A DNA stretch of 64,000 nt from an uncultured Blautia sp. (GCA_934364795.1 CAKRMK010000007.1:1-64000), one strand, 5' to 3'; positions 8,815 to 17,388 are shown, counted from the first letter of the stretch. The notes: generated from the letters alone by a model not told the origin. Program-made: numbers and translations.

Positions 8815-10170
8815 TTACTTTTCTCCAATAAGCCTGTTAATTTTCTTTTCATTATAAAACAGCAAAATCACTCCACCGACAAAACAAAATACAGCAGCTC
8901 CAAAAGCAGCAATCCTGTAACCGGTTCCATCTTCTGTTCCTATTGTGGAAACAGCAGTAAAGATCAGCATGGAAATACTTTGTCCCAGCTTAAAAGCAAA
9001 GGTTCTTGCTGCATAAAACATTCCTTCTCTGTTGCTTCCAGATGTAAGTGCATCGCTTTGTGCAATATCTGCTACAACTGCCTGTGGTAAAATCCCAAAA
9101 ATCGCCATAGGAAGTGCCGCAGCTACAGTAAGAATCCATCCCTGGATATTTTCTGGAATAACTGTTATTTTTCCCATAAATCCAGTGTAAAAATATGCAA
9201 CAGAGAATGCAGCGAAAGCGAACAGAATCATCTTTTTCTTTCCAAGTTTTGGGGTCAGTTTGTTCACAGGAATATAAAATACCAGTGACAAAGCCGTCAT
9301 TGCTACAAAATACACAGTCGTTAAAGTTTCCGGCAGTTTCAGCAGGCTGGTAACAAAAAACGGCAATCCAGTCTGAAACATGGTAAGTGCAATCCAGTAA
9401 AATATATCTGACGCCACAAACTTGCGAAATTCTCCATTTTTAAATGTTGCCGTAAGGGACTTAAACGCAGATTCCTTTGCCGGAACTGTATCCACATAGT
9501 CTTTTTCCCTGATGCAAAATACAGGTACAAGCATACAGATAAATGCCACAGCTGCCATCAGGGTGAAGGTAAGCCGTATGGCTTTAATCCTTCCAAAAGC
9601 CGGAATAAAAATTCCCCATATGGTAGGTGCCAGATACGCTACTGCTGTTCCGGCAATAAATGTAAAAGAAATAATGGTAGAAATGTTAAGTCTTTCCTGC
9701 TGGGTATGGCCCAGTTCCGGAATCAGTGCATTATAAGGTGTACAATACGCCGTGATAGATAAATAATACGCCAGAATCATCACCAGCAAAAAAGCAGCAT
9801 TAATCCAGCTGTTTTTATTCAGCGGTGACCAGAACACCAGCACAGTAGAAAGAGCCAGTGGCAGGGACGCCCATTTCAGAAATGGAATCCTGCGTCCGCT
9901 TTTTGATGTACAGCGGTCAGATAAAGAAGCAATCATAGGATCTGTAAATGCATCAAAAATCCTCCCAAAAGCTGTAATTCCTCCAATAATAGTAAAAATC
10001 CCCAAGACAACCAGCCCCTGAGGGATAAACACAGTCTGCCCCTGACTGATGGCAGTTTTGTCCGGCTGATAAAAATAAACCAGCCAGTTAGATATAATTC
10101 CTGAGAGCATTGCCCATCCAAACTGTCCTGCTGCAAACTGCCATATTTTTTTCGTTGTCAGCTTTTTCAT
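8815..10170 (-). CDS. MFS transporter, glycoside-pentoside-hexuronide:cation symporter type
   Basis: 451 residues, about twelve membrane segments. The GPH signature is visible near the N-terminus: FGRIFDAFTDPMIASLSDRC followed by SKSGRRIPFLKWASLP; the later half carries LGKKKMILFAFAAF. Family members import sugars or glycosides with Na+ or H+. The TetR gene lies 20 bp upstream and the hydrolase 74 bp downstream on the same strand, so the transporter is probably under the TetR protein's control. AGGAGG precedes the ATG. The actual substrate cannot be read from the sequence; efflux is also possible given the TetR partner. Confidence 0.85.
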   Translation of the reverse strand: MKKLTTKKIWQFAAGQFGWAMLSGIISNWLVYFYQPDKTAISQGQTVFIPQGLVVLGIFTIIGGITAFGRIFDAFTDPMIASLSDRCTSKSGRRIPFLKWASLPLALSTVLVFWSPLNKNSWINAAFLLVMILAYYLSITAYCTPYNALIPELGHTQQERLNISTIISFTFIAGTAVAYLAPTIWGIFIPAFGRIKAIRLTFTLMAAVAFICMLVPVFCIREKDYVDTVPAKESAFKSLTATFKNGEFRKFVASDIFYWIALTMFQTGLPFFVTSLLKLPETLTTVYFVAMTALSLVFYIPVNKLTPKLGKKKMILFAFAAFSVAYFYTGFMGKITVIPENIQGWILTVAAALPMAIFGILPQAVVADIAQSDALTSGSNREGMFYAARTFAFKLGQSISMLIFTAVSTIGTEDGTGYRIAAFGAAVFCFVGGVILLFYNEKKINRLIGEK

Positions 10171-10190
10171 AAAATACCTCCTGATAAAAT

Positions 10191-10850
10191 TTACCTGTTT
10201 TTTATTCCCCGCAGCAAAAGTTCTGTAAAAATATGAAACTGTTTTTCCTCTGCAACAATCTGATCCGAAGAGAGAATATCACCTCCTACTGCCAGTTTTT
10301 CCATCATCGCAAGAAGGGCATGAGTCAGGGAAAAATACATTTCGTCTGTCTGACAGGTGAAAAAAAGACTTTTATCTGCAAGACCTCTCTCAAGGGAATC
10401 CGTTACATAGGGTTTCAATTTCAAAATTCCGCTTTCATATTCAGCCAGATGTTCTTCAGATATCTGGTATTTCTTTACAAAAACATCAAATTCCTGAAGA
10501 AATTTCAAAAATGGCTTTTGTTTGGCAAAAATCCTGCAAAAAATATCAAAAATTTTCTGCAATTGTTCATAGCCGTTCTCTCCCATTCCCTCTTTTTCCA
10601 GTTCTTTTAAATATTTCTCAGAAATCTGGTTCCAGTAGAGCTCTGCCGCTTCAATTACCAGCTGAATCTTACCTGAAAAATAACGATAAACGGTTGCTGC
10701 ACCCACTCCGGCTTTTTTTGCTATTTCTTCCATAGAAGTATCTTCCAGGCATTTTTCCTGAAACAGCTCCATAGCCGCAGTCAGAATCTTCTCTCTTCGT
10801 TGCAAAGACTGCCGCGTACGCGTATCTAATATAGTTTCGTTTCTTTCCAT
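10191..10850 (-). CDS. TetR/AcrR-family transcriptional regulator
   Basis: 219 residues. The N-terminal helix-turn-helix is clear: RREKILTAAMELFQEK, then MEEIAKKAGVGAATVYRYFSG. The rest is a helical ligand-binding domain without family-level specificity. AGGAGGGGGAA precedes the ATG. It is the first gene of a tetR-symporter(-hydrolase) cluster. A perfect 19-bp palindrome lies 15 bp upstream of its start and is the likely self-operator. tspO is divergent and could share control. Confidence 0.9.
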   Translation of the reverse strand: MERNETILDTRTRQSLQRREKILTAAMELFQEKCLEDTSMEEIAKKAGVGAATVYRYFSGKIQLVIEAAELYWNQISEKYLKELEKEGMGENGYEQLQKIFDIFCRIFAKQKPFLKFLQEFDVFVKKYQISEEHLAEYESGILKLKPYVTDSLERGLADKSLFFTCQTDEMYFSLTHALLAMMEKLAVGGDILSSDQIVAEEKQFHIFTELLLRGIKNR

Positions 10851-10865
10851 TTCCCCCTCCTTTAT

Positions 10866-10884
10866 ATGATAGTAATACTATCAT
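10866..10884. promoter_or_regulatory. 19-bp palindromic operator of the TetR regulator
   Basis: ATGATAGTAATACTATCAT is perfectly symmetrical around its central base and sits just upstream of the tetR start codon, between tetR and the divergent tspO. Position and symmetry fit a TetR-dimer operator (inference). Confidence 0.7.
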
Positions 10885-11028
10885 TTTTATTTACAATACA
10901 CAATATATTTTTCTATCATTTTATATTTTAGTATATTTTGTATATTTTTAAGTGTGTTTTTTGTACTACATGCATAACCTGATTTTTTTTACATACAATA
11001 AAATAATTCCCATAAAACGGAGTCCCTT

Positions 11029-11490
11029 ATGAAGTCCCAGTTCAAAGATCTTTGCCCTTTTCTTTTATTTCCTCTGGCTGTAGGTGTCTTTGCAGCATTA
11101 TTTACTATTGGTTCCATGGAAATATTTGCGGATTTATGTCTGCCGCCTTTAGCCCCGCCTGGATGGGTGTTTCCCGTTGTATGGACGTTTCTTTATCTGT
11201 TAATGGGCTTTGCCTCTTACCTTGTTGCCATTTCCGGAAAATGCCAGAATCAGGCTTTCTTTTTTTATCTTCTGCAGCTGTTCTTTAATTTTATGTGGCC
11301 AATCTGGTTCTTTAACTGTGAACGGTATCTTTTTTCCTTTTTCTGGCTGATTGCACTGTGGCTGCTGATTCTGGCAACTATCCGTTCTTTTGCCGCCGTA
11401 TCAGCCACTGCTGCAAATTTACTTGTTCCTTATCTTTTTTGGGTGACATTTGCAGGATATCTGAATCTGGGAGTGTATTTTCTGAATTAA
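11029..11490 (+). CDS. tspO: TspO/MBR-family tryptophan-rich sensory protein
   Basis: 153 residues with five membrane helices. Recognisable motifs are LPPLAPPGWVFPVVWTFLYL (the conserved PPxWxFxxVWxxLY of the family) and, later, LFFNFMWPIWFF and LVPYLFWVTFAGYLN. TspO proteins bind porphyrins and other tetrapyrroles or lipids in membranes; in bacteria they are linked to tetrapyrrole and stress responses, and the exact role in clostridia is open. The ribosome binding site is weak (CGGAG). It is divergent from the TetR gene and followed directly by an R2 repeat hairpin. Confidence 0.9.
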   Translation: MKSQFKDLCPFLLFPLAVGVFAALFTIGSMEIFADLCLPPLAPPGWVFPVVWTFLYLLMGFASYLVAISGKCQNQAFFFYLLQLFFNFMWPIWFFNCERYLFSFFWLIALWLLILATIRSFAAVSATAANLLVPYLFWVTFAGYLNLGVYFLN

Positions 11491-11501
11491 AATACTTAAA
11501 A

Positions 11502-11546
11502 AGTAGGGCTTTTATGCACTATGAGATTCCAACGGAATTTCCTAGT
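11502..11546. repeat. R2 repeat: GTAGGGCTTTTAT block plus hairpin
   Basis: The block GTAGGGCTTTTATG is followed by a hairpin at 11518-11546: outer stem ACTA/TAGT, inner stem GAGATTCC/GGAATTTC, loop AAC. It lies just after tspO and could help terminate it. See the other copies at 35.29, 46.87-47.04 and 56.83 kb. Confidence 0.65.
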
Positions 11547-11605
11547 ACACAAAAAAACAGACACCAAGTATCAGATTTCAAATCCAACACCTGGAGCCCG
11601 TCATA

Positions 11606-12358
11606 TTACAGTTTACTGATGATCTTTCTTTTATATTCCAGAAATTCCTCTGACAATGCAAAATCCTCTGCCCGAGGCTTTTTCTCCCTGATCACGATTT
11701 CTTCTTTGATGGTTCCGGGAGTTCCGTTTAAAATATAAATTCTGTCAGATAAAAGAATGGCTTCATCAATATCATGAGTGATAAACAACGTGGACAGATC
11801 AATATGCTGCATAATTTCCAGATACCACTTATGGACACTGGTCTTTGTAAGAGTATCAAGGGCCGAAAAAGGCTCGTCCAGAAGGGCAACACCGCTGGAG
11901 CTTAAATAAGTTCTAAGAAGTGCCGCACGCTGGCGCATACCGCCGGAAAGCTGGCTTGGATACTGAAGCTGCGTACCCTCAAGTCCAAACTCTGCAAACA
12001 GCGGATCTGCTTTTTCCCTTGCCTCCTTTTTCTTCATACCTTTCAGCACAAGAGGAAGCGCCACATTGTCAATGACCTTTTTATGAGGAAAAAGAAGGTC
12101 TTTTTGCAGCATATAACTGATGCTTCCAGGGGATGACGTTACATCCTGATCCCGTAGAAAGACTTTTCCCTCATCTGGTGTCACAAGCCCGGAAAGCACA
12201 TTAAAAAGTGTGGTTTTTCCAGATCCGCTGACTCCCAGAAGAGAAACCAGCTCCCCCTGTTCCAGATGAATGGAAATATCCTTCAGCACCTGTTTTTCAT
12301 CATATGATTTCGATATATGTTCTGCTCTTAAAATGGATTTCTTATATTCTGGTAACAT
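11606..12358 (-). CDS. ABC transporter ATPase of thiamine-precursor uptake (ThiZ-like)
   Basis: 250 residues of the NitT/TauT-type ATPase class: Walker A LLGVSGSGKTTLFNVL, Q-loop ISYMLQKDLLFPHK, signature LSGGMRQRAALLRTY, Walker B VALLDEPFSALD, and ITHDIDEAILLSDR. It energises the permease encoded two genes upstream. It ends the operon TPP riboswitch - thiamine-binding protein - permease - binding protein - ATPase. AGAGGA precedes the ATG. An R1 mini-element occupies the 94-bp gap before it, an odd place inside an operon. Assignment to HMP/formylaminopyrimidine uptake rests on the riboswitch and neighbours. Confidence 0.85.
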   Translation of the reverse strand: MLPEYKKSILRAEHISKSYDEKQVLKDISIHLEQGELVSLLGVSGSGKTTLFNVLSGLVTPDEGKVFLRDQDVTSSPGSISYMLQKDLLFPHKKVIDNVALPLVLKGMKKKEAREKADPLFAEFGLEGTQLQYPSQLSGGMRQRAALLRTYLSSSGVALLDEPFSALDTLTKTSVHKWYLEIMQHIDLSTLFITHDIDEAILLSDRIYILNGTPGTIKEEIVIREKKPRAEDFALSEEFLEYKRKIISKL

Positions 12359-12387
12359 TCTTTTTTCCTCTTGCAGGTTAATTTGAG

Positions 12388-12436
12388 TAGAGCATGCTTG
12401 AAAAAGGTTTTCTGCAAAAATTTTTCAAACATGCTC
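12388..12436. repeat. R1 repeat, shortest complete copy (49 bp)
   Basis: Ends TAGAGCATGCTTGAAAAA and TTTTTCAAACATGCTC are inverted around the core GGTTTTCTGCAAAAA. It can fold as a hairpin on either strand. It lies within the thiamine-uptake operon between the binding-protein and ATPase genes. Confidence 0.8.
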
Positions 12437-12452
12437 CAGAACTGAATCTTAA

Positions 12453-13460
12453 TTACTGTGGAAGATATTCATTTGAGAATCCTACACCTGTAAGATCCTT
12501 TTCGCAAAGCTGATTCTCATACAGCCATTTATAAAATGCATTCCATCTTTCCGGATCAATTACGCCCCAGCTGTCCGCATCGTCAATATACTTTGTGGAA
12601 AGGAATTCCTGGCTTTTCTTTACAAGATCCTGTGCATCCTTGAGAGAACCTGTGTTGTCTCCGTCAATGAGGATCTGGGCTGCTTCTTCCGGATTTTCTG
12701 CCGCATATTCATAACCTTTTGCAGTGGCTTCCATAAATGCTTTCGCCTGATCCGGATTCTCGCTTAAATAGTCATTATTTGCAATGATAACCGGTGTGTA
12801 ATAATCGAATACAGGGTTGATATCAGAAAATGCAAAGTAATCACAGTCTACACCTTCTACCTCTGCATTGATTCCACCCCATCCCTGGAATACCCAGATT
12901 GCATCTGTCTGGTTTGCTGCAAGTGCTGCTGGCTCATCTGTAATATCATTTGGAATCAGGGTAACCTGGTCAAAATCACCACCGTCACTATTTACAACAT
13001 TTTCCAGCATAGCAAGCTCAATTGGAGAATCCCATGTAGAATATGTTTTTCCGGTCAGTCCGGCCGGTTTATCAATACCATCGCCTGCTCTTGAAAGAAT
13101 TCCAGATGTATTGTGCTGGATTACAGCAGCCACAGCTGTGATTCCAAGAGGCTCATCAAGTGCCAGGGATGCTGCCATGGTATCCTGTGCTTCAATAGCG
13201 AACTGTGCCTGTCCTGCTGCACACATAAGAGCTGCACCGTTTTCCGGCGGCTGTACGATTTCCACATCAAGTCCGGCATCTTCATAGTATCCCTTTGCCT
13301 GTGCTACATAAAGTCCGGTATGATTGGTATTCGGTGTCCAGTCCAGACAGAAAGTAATTTTTTCCGGTGCTGCATCTTCTGCATATACACCAGTTGGAAT
13401 TGCAAAAACCATTGCTGCCGCTGCAGCAGGTACCATATATTTTTTCAGATTCTTATTCAT
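12453..13460 (-). CDS. substrate-binding protein of thiamine-precursor ABC transporter (ThiY-like, NMT1 family)
   Basis: 335 residues of the NMT1/THI5-like fold: ITFCLDWTPNTNHTGLYVAQ, then GYYEDAGLDVEIVQPPENG and QAQFAIEAQDTMAASLA, the usual family landmarks for pyrimidine (HMP/FAMP) binding. The start is ATG 13460, preceded by AAAGGAG and overlapping the permease stop (ATGA); earlier in-frame codons lie within the permease. The signal peptide (residues 1-~27) ends in a GVYA|ED type site and has no lipobox cysteine, unusual for a Gram-positive ABC binding protein, which is normally a lipoprotein. How it stays at the surface is unclear. Confidence 0.85.
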   Translation of the reverse strand: MNKNLKKYMVPAAAAAMVFAIPTGVYAEDAAPEKITFCLDWTPNTNHTGLYVAQAKGYYEDAGLDVEIVQPPENGAALMCAAGQAQFAIEAQDTMAASLALDEPLGITAVAAVIQHNTSGILSRAGDGIDKPAGLTGKTYSTWDSPIELAMLENVVNSDGGDFDQVTLIPNDITDEPAALAANQTDAIWVFQGWGGINAEVEGVDCDYFAFSDINPVFDYYTPVIIANNDYLSENPDQAKAFMEATAKGYEYAAENPEEAAQILIDGDNTGSLKDAQDLVKKSQEFLSTKYIDDADSWGVIDPERWNAFYKWLYENQLCEKDLTGVGFSNEYLPQ

Positions 13461-14248
13461 GATTTTTCTCCTTTTTTGATCTGCAGCCATGGCATTGAAA
13501 TGCGGCTTACTACTTTTACTGCAAAAAGAAGCAGCAGGCTTATCACTACAATAAAAATAATGACTGCAAACATTTTATCAAAAGAATACGCTTTTTTTAC
13601 ACGGGTCATATAAACACCAAGACCGTTAAAGCCTCCCAGCCATTCAGAAACTACTGCTCCTACTACTGCGTAGGATGCAGAGATCTTCAGTCCGGAAAAA
13701 AACTGGGGCAAAGCAGATGGGAATTTCACATGGAAAAAGATCTGCGCTCTGCTTGCTCCCATCGCCCTCATAAGGCGGATTGCATCCGGATCCACACTTT
13801 TGTATCCATCCAGTAATCCGATGGTAATAGGGAAAAAAGTGGTAATCACAACCAGTGTGATCTTGGGTGCCATTCCAAATCCCATCCACAGTACCAGAAT
13901 TGGGGCGATTGCAATCGTAGGAATCGTCTGGGTAATGATCATGATCGGGTAAAAAGCCTGGTCAAGAACCCGGAAACGATCCATTGCAGTTGCAAAAACA
14001 AATGCCAGGGCAATACCGATCATAAGTCCGTAAAAGGACTCAAGAAGAGTAAATTTTGCATGGAACAAAATGGTAGACATATCACCAAACAACGCCTTGC
14101 ATACAGCTACCGGTGAAGGAAGCATATAAGATGGCACTACCGGCGAAATACTTACCAGCTCCCACAAAAGCAAAAGAACTGCCATGGCAATAACCGGCGG
14201 GATTTTACTGGTGATGCTTTGTGACTTTCTTTTCAATGGTAAGCACAT
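13457..14248 (-). CDS. ABC transporter permease of thiamine-precursor uptake (ThiX-like)
   Basis: About 263 residues with six membrane helices and the EAA loop (YKSVDPDAIRLMRAMGASRAQIFFHVKFPSALP). This is the BPD_transp_1 family of NitT/TauT-like importers. It overlaps the binding-protein gene by four bases and the upstream thiamine-binding gene by up to 44 bp. The start is uncertain: ATG 14248 has AGAAGGGG directly against it, while TTG 14236 would have that site at better spacing. The TPP riboswitch ahead of the operon supports a vitamin B1 precursor as cargo. Confidence 0.8.
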   Translation of the reverse strand: MCLPLKRKSQSITSKIPPVIAMAVLLLLWELVSISPVVPSYMLPSPVAVCKALFGDMSTILFHAKFTLLESFYGLMIGIALAFVFATAMDRFRVLDQAFYPIMIITQTIPTIAIAPILVLWMGFGMAPKITLVVITTFFPITIGLLDGYKSVDPDAIRLMRAMGASRAQIFFHVKFPSALPQFFSGLKISASYAVVGAVVSEWLGGFNGLGVYMTRVKKAYSFDKMFAVIIFIVVISLLLLFAVKVVSRISMPWLQIKKGEKS

Positions 14249-14501
14249 CCCCTTCTGGTTTGTAAGCAATCTTTACATATACACTCATAGCCTTGCAGCC
14301 TGCACGCTCTGCCACATGCTGACATTCCTTTACAATGTCCATAAGCTGGTCATAATCACCTTCGATGGTTGTCTCAAATGGTCCTACATAACAATTAAGT
14401 CCTGTAGACTTAATATAGGCGATAACCTCATCTACAATGCGGATCACTTCTTCGTCATCCTGTACATTTGGAAGTACCTGGATTGCTACACTTGCGTTCA
14501 T
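14205..14501 (-). CDS. MTH1187/YkoF-family thiamine-binding protein
   Basis: 98 residues of the small MTH1187 (DUF77) family: VAIQVLPNVQDDEEVIRIVD, STGLNCYVGPFETTIEGDYD and AGCKAMSVYVKIAYKPEGDV. Family members form ferredoxin-like oligomers and the YkoF branch binds thiamine or HMP. As the first gene after a TPP riboswitch it is likely a cytoplasmic binder serving the ABC importer encoded behind it. AGGAGG precedes the ATG. Confidence 0.88.
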   Translation of the reverse strand: MNASVAIQVLPNVQDDEEVIRIVDEVIAYIKSTGLNCYVGPFETTIEGDYDQLMDIVKECQHVAERAGCKAMSVYVKIAYKPEGDVLTIEKKVTKHHQ

Positions 14502-14621
14502 TTCTTTTTTCCTCCTGATTGGTTGTTTTTATGAAAATTGAATAAGAACCAATTTTATGAATCAGCATTTTTATGATACCAATGTCAAAAGGTCAACTTT
14601 GACACTCATATCCTTTAAATA

Positions 14622-14654
14622 GAAAAGAGCACCTGCCGCACGGACAAATGCTCT
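14622..14654 (-). terminator. riboswitch-controlled terminator hairpin
   Basis: On the minus strand AGAGCA … TGCTCT forms a stem followed by TTTTCTATTT, placed between the TPP aptamer and the first gene. This is the layout of a ligand-induced transcription terminator (expression platform). Confidence 0.7.
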
Positions 14655-14669
14655 GTAAATACATCTTTA

Positions 14670-14758
14670 AACACTTCCTACACTGGCATGATCCAACAGG
14701 TTAAAAGGGTCTAAGGGCTACCTTACTCTCAGCTTCTCAAGCGAAACTCCCCTGGTCT
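14670..14758 (-). ncRNA. TPP riboswitch (THI element)
   Basis: Reading the minus strand: CCAGGGGAG at the 5' side, CTGAGAG (the conserved pyrimidine-binding loop is CUGAGA), GACCC, AACCTGTTGGATCATGCCAG and TGTAGGAAG. These match the THI-box consensus (CUGAGA … ACCUGAUCUGGAUAAUGCCAGCGUAGG) with small changes. It sits 170-250 bp upstream of a thiamine-precursor uptake operon, with a terminator hairpin in between, so transport is expected to fall when TPP is plentiful. Confidence 0.93.
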
Positions 14759-14777
14759 TTATTCAGATTTCTTTGCT

Positions 14778-14806
14778 ATTATAATACAGTAAGCTGGTAA
14801 ATACAA
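14778..14806 (-). promoter_or_regulatory. promoter of the TPP-riboswitch operon
   Basis: On the minus strand TTGTAT and TATAAT are separated by exactly 17 bp, about 20 bp before the aptamer. Confidence 0.75.
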
Positions 14807-14842
14807 GGAATTTTTCTGGCTAGTATCTCTCATATCTAAAAC

Positions 14843-15346
14843 TTACATCAAAAACGCAGCCTGGATGCTGTCATAATGTAAAAATTTTCCTTCTGCGGCA
14901 AATGCCTTGATCTGGTCTAAAGTTGCAAACATATATCCGTCTGTCTCTTCCTCCTGAAGCTGGAGATCTTTTTCTTCAATATCCATTACAAAGCGGTAAA
15001 CATCTACAAAATAATTGTCACCTTCACCTGGATTTTCTCTTTTATAGGTAAAAAGATAACCGCCCTTTGCACCGCTTACGTCAAGTCCGGTTTCTTCTTT
15101 TACTTCACGGAGAACAGCATCATAGGAGGACTCTCCTGCCTGCGCCGCACCACCGGACACTTCCCACCAGCCCGGTGCCCATGCTTTGGTCATTACACGC
15201 TTCGTGATAAGGAAAGTACCATCTGGTCTTGCCACAACACCAAGAACGGTAAGATGATATTCCCCATCCTTTAAACACCAGTCATTTCGCTTCATAGTGC
15301 GTCCGGTAGGTCTTTTATTAATATCATAAATATCCCAAAATTCCAT
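14843..15346 (-). CDS. Nudix hydrolase
   Basis: 167 residues. The Nudix box is complete: GAAQAGESSYDAVLREVKEE, giving REVKEETGL, which binds Mg2+ and cleaves nucleoside-diphosphate-linked substrates. The opening MEFWDIYDINKRPTGRTMKR and LTVLGVVARPDGTFLITKR resemble the YfcD / IPP-isomerase-like branch. It is cytoplasmic. AGGAG precedes the ATG. It is not clearly linked to the neighbouring genes. The substrate is not predictable. Confidence 0.88.
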   Translation of the reverse strand: MEFWDIYDINKRPTGRTMKRNDWCLKDGEYHLTVLGVVARPDGTFLITKRVMTKAWAPGWWEVSGGAAQAGESSYDAVLREVKEETGLDVSGAKGGYLFTYKRENPGEGDNYFVDVYRFVMDIEEKDLQLQEEETDGYMFATLDQIKAFAAEGKFLHYDSIQAAFLM

Positions 15347-15556
15347 TTTGTTACTCCTGTTATTATTTTTCGATTAATCGTAATTTTTTTATTGTTTCCT
15401 AATCTATATTGTTATTATTTTTTATAGCAGATTCTGAATCTTTACGAAAGTTTTCTCTCATACAAGAATACGGTAACTGAATTCTATAGCTGAATTCTAT
15501 AACTGGATCCGGCAACTGAATCCAGGAAGAATCTCTATCTAAATAAGAAGCTAAAT

Positions 15557-17041
15557 TTATTTCAGCAGCTCCTCTACCATTTCCTTTGTATATTCCACTT
15601 TCTCTACATGATTTACCTCAATCTGATACAGGGCATTGGCTGCAATGTGCTCTGCTGCCTGCTCCAGGTCACGGATACCGGATGTATTGGAGTACCGTTC
15701 AATAATAGCATCCAGTGCTCCCTCTGTGATAATACACTCTCCCTCTTCCATGTGCATTCTCTTAAGAACCTTCGGAAGGGAAAATCTGGAAAAGATCACT
15801 TTCTTTTCTTCTGCAGTATAGTCCGGAATATCGATTACTGCGAATCTGGACATCAGTGGTGCACTTATCTGGTCACGGTCATTGGCTGTGGCGATGGGAT
15901 AAACACCGCCTGTAGGAATCATACATTCCATATAGTTATCTGTAAATCCAAGGTTATCCAGAAGTGTCAGAAGAACATCTGCCGGATTTCCGTTTCCCTT
16001 TCCGGAATTCGCCTTGTCCAGCTCATTGATAATAAACACCAGATTAGAGGCTCCTGCCATGGAAAATGCCTCCATGATAATGCCTGGCTTTGCATTTGCA
16101 TAAATACGTGGGCTTCCAGTCAGCTGCTTGGAATCATTGATGGAACTCATATCAAGAGTGGTCCACGGAAGTTTCAGGATCCTTGCTACTGCATAAGCAA
16201 TCTGGGATTTACCTGTACCGGCAGGTCCGATGAGCAAAAGTCCATAAGCCGGAAGGGTATGGGTACGGTTGATCTGGATAATCGTCTCAATAATACGCTG
16301 TTTCACTCTTTCCATTCCATAAAGCTCTTCGTCCAGGATTCTTCTTGCCTCAACAGGGTCTATCGCCTCAAAATAATTATTTTTCCACTGGATATTCAGC
16401 ATAATGGACAGGGCTCTCTGTGCATGATGGCGCTCTTCCTGGGAAACCTCGCTGGATCTGGCAACTGCCAGGTTTCTTCTTGTCCACAATCTGATGTTAT
16501 CCGGCAAAGTCTTACCTGCACAGGTCATAAAATCTGTAATACTCTGGATACTGGTAAGCTTCATCTCATCACCGGTTTCTTCCTGGTCCTCATCCTCTTC
16601 TGCATCTGCAGGCGCATTGCTCTCCAGAAGTCGCTCGATCATGAACTGAAGGAACCCATCCTCTGCTGACAGCTTGGTTCCGCCACCAAAAGCAGTTTCT
16701 CTGATGCGGTATACGGCGTATCCATCTTTTGTATTTTCACCGGATAAGCGAACATTAATACGACTGTCACCCAGCCATTTCAGAAGGCTTGTAAATCTGG
16801 AATCAATTTTCAGTATGTCTGCTGTATAAGTGCCATCTTCTTCCTTAAATTCAAAAGCAGTACGGTTCACCGGATTGGTAAACACACCACAGGAATGATG
16901 TTTCCACTGTCTTTCTTTATTATCAAGCACCATAATCGGCTGTTCTGGTGATGGGTGTGTATTATTGCTGTGAAAGGTGGTATAAGTACATTTCGCCTCT
17001 GCCTTGCTTGCAGAAGCACCGCTAAAATCAAATACTGGCAT
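15557..17041 (-). CDS. Lon-like AAA+ ATPase lacking a protease domain
   Basis: 494 residues. The first ~200 have no recognised domain and include an acidic linker (ADAEEDEDQEETGDE). The ATPase follows: LDEELYGMERVKQRIIETII (the Lon-type entry motif), Walker A GPAGTGKS, Walker B FIINELDK, sensor 1 ATAND and an arginine finger in LMSRFAVIDI. The Walker B aspartate is replaced by asparagine while the glutamate stays. The protein ends soon after the helical lid, without the Ser-Lys protease of Lon. A remodelling ATPase or inactive nucleotide sensor is possible. Start ATG 17041 has AGAGGA upstream. Confidence 0.8.
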   Translation of the reverse strand: MPVFDFSGASASKAEAKCTYTTFHSNNTHPSPEQPIMVLDNKERQWKHHSCGVFTNPVNRTAFEFKEEDGTYTADILKIDSRFTSLLKWLGDSRINVRLSGENTKDGYAVYRIRETAFGGGTKLSAEDGFLQFMIERLLESNAPADAEEDEDQEETGDEMKLTSIQSITDFMTCAGKTLPDNIRLWTRRNLAVARSSEVSQEERHHAQRALSIMLNIQWKNNYFEAIDPVEARRILDEELYGMERVKQRIIETIIQINRTHTLPAYGLLLIGPAGTGKSQIAYAVARILKLPWTTLDMSSINDSKQLTGSPRIYANAKPGIIMEAFSMAGASNLVFIINELDKANSGKGNGNPADVLLTLLDNLGFTDNYMECMIPTGGVYPIATANDRDQISAPLMSRFAVIDIPDYTAEEKKVIFSRFSLPKVLKRMHMEEGECIITEGALDAIIERYSNTSGIRDLEQAAEHIAANALYQIEVNHVEKVEYTKEMVEELLK

Positions 17042-17135
17042 AACTTTATCCTCTTCTGTCCTTAAAAATTCTTGCAAAAAATCTATCTGATACTTTAAGC
17101 AAAAGGCTTTTTCCTTCTGCTGCCATCTCTCATTT

Positions 17136-17164
17136 ACTATAGCAACAAATTTCCAGAATGTCCA
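17136..17164 (-). promoter_or_regulatory. promoter of the Lon-like ATPase gene
   Basis: On the minus strand TGGACA - 17 bp - TATAGT, 95 bp upstream of the start codon. The rest of the 17.04-17.46 kb gap holds this promoter, a terminator (17389-17420) and an R1 end. Confidence 0.65.
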
Positions 17165-17388
17165 GATTGAGTTAAATATTACTGCATCTGTTTTTTACAA
17201 AATTTTCAGAGAAACTTTTACAAAAAACTCTTGCCAAATCTTCTGATTTCGTGTATTCTAGTATTCGGACAGTTTTTATGAAATTGACTTCTACTTAATA
17301 TTTGTTTTATTTATATATGATTTTTAGTATGCAGATACCATAGTCCCTCCCAAAGCTTCTAATGGAATACTGCAAACTAAAAATAAAT

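Noticed and set aside
14205..14268. Permease start at TTG 14269
   Set aside because: It would overlap the upstream gene by 65 bp with no ribosome binding site; ATG 14248 or TTG 14236 is more likely.
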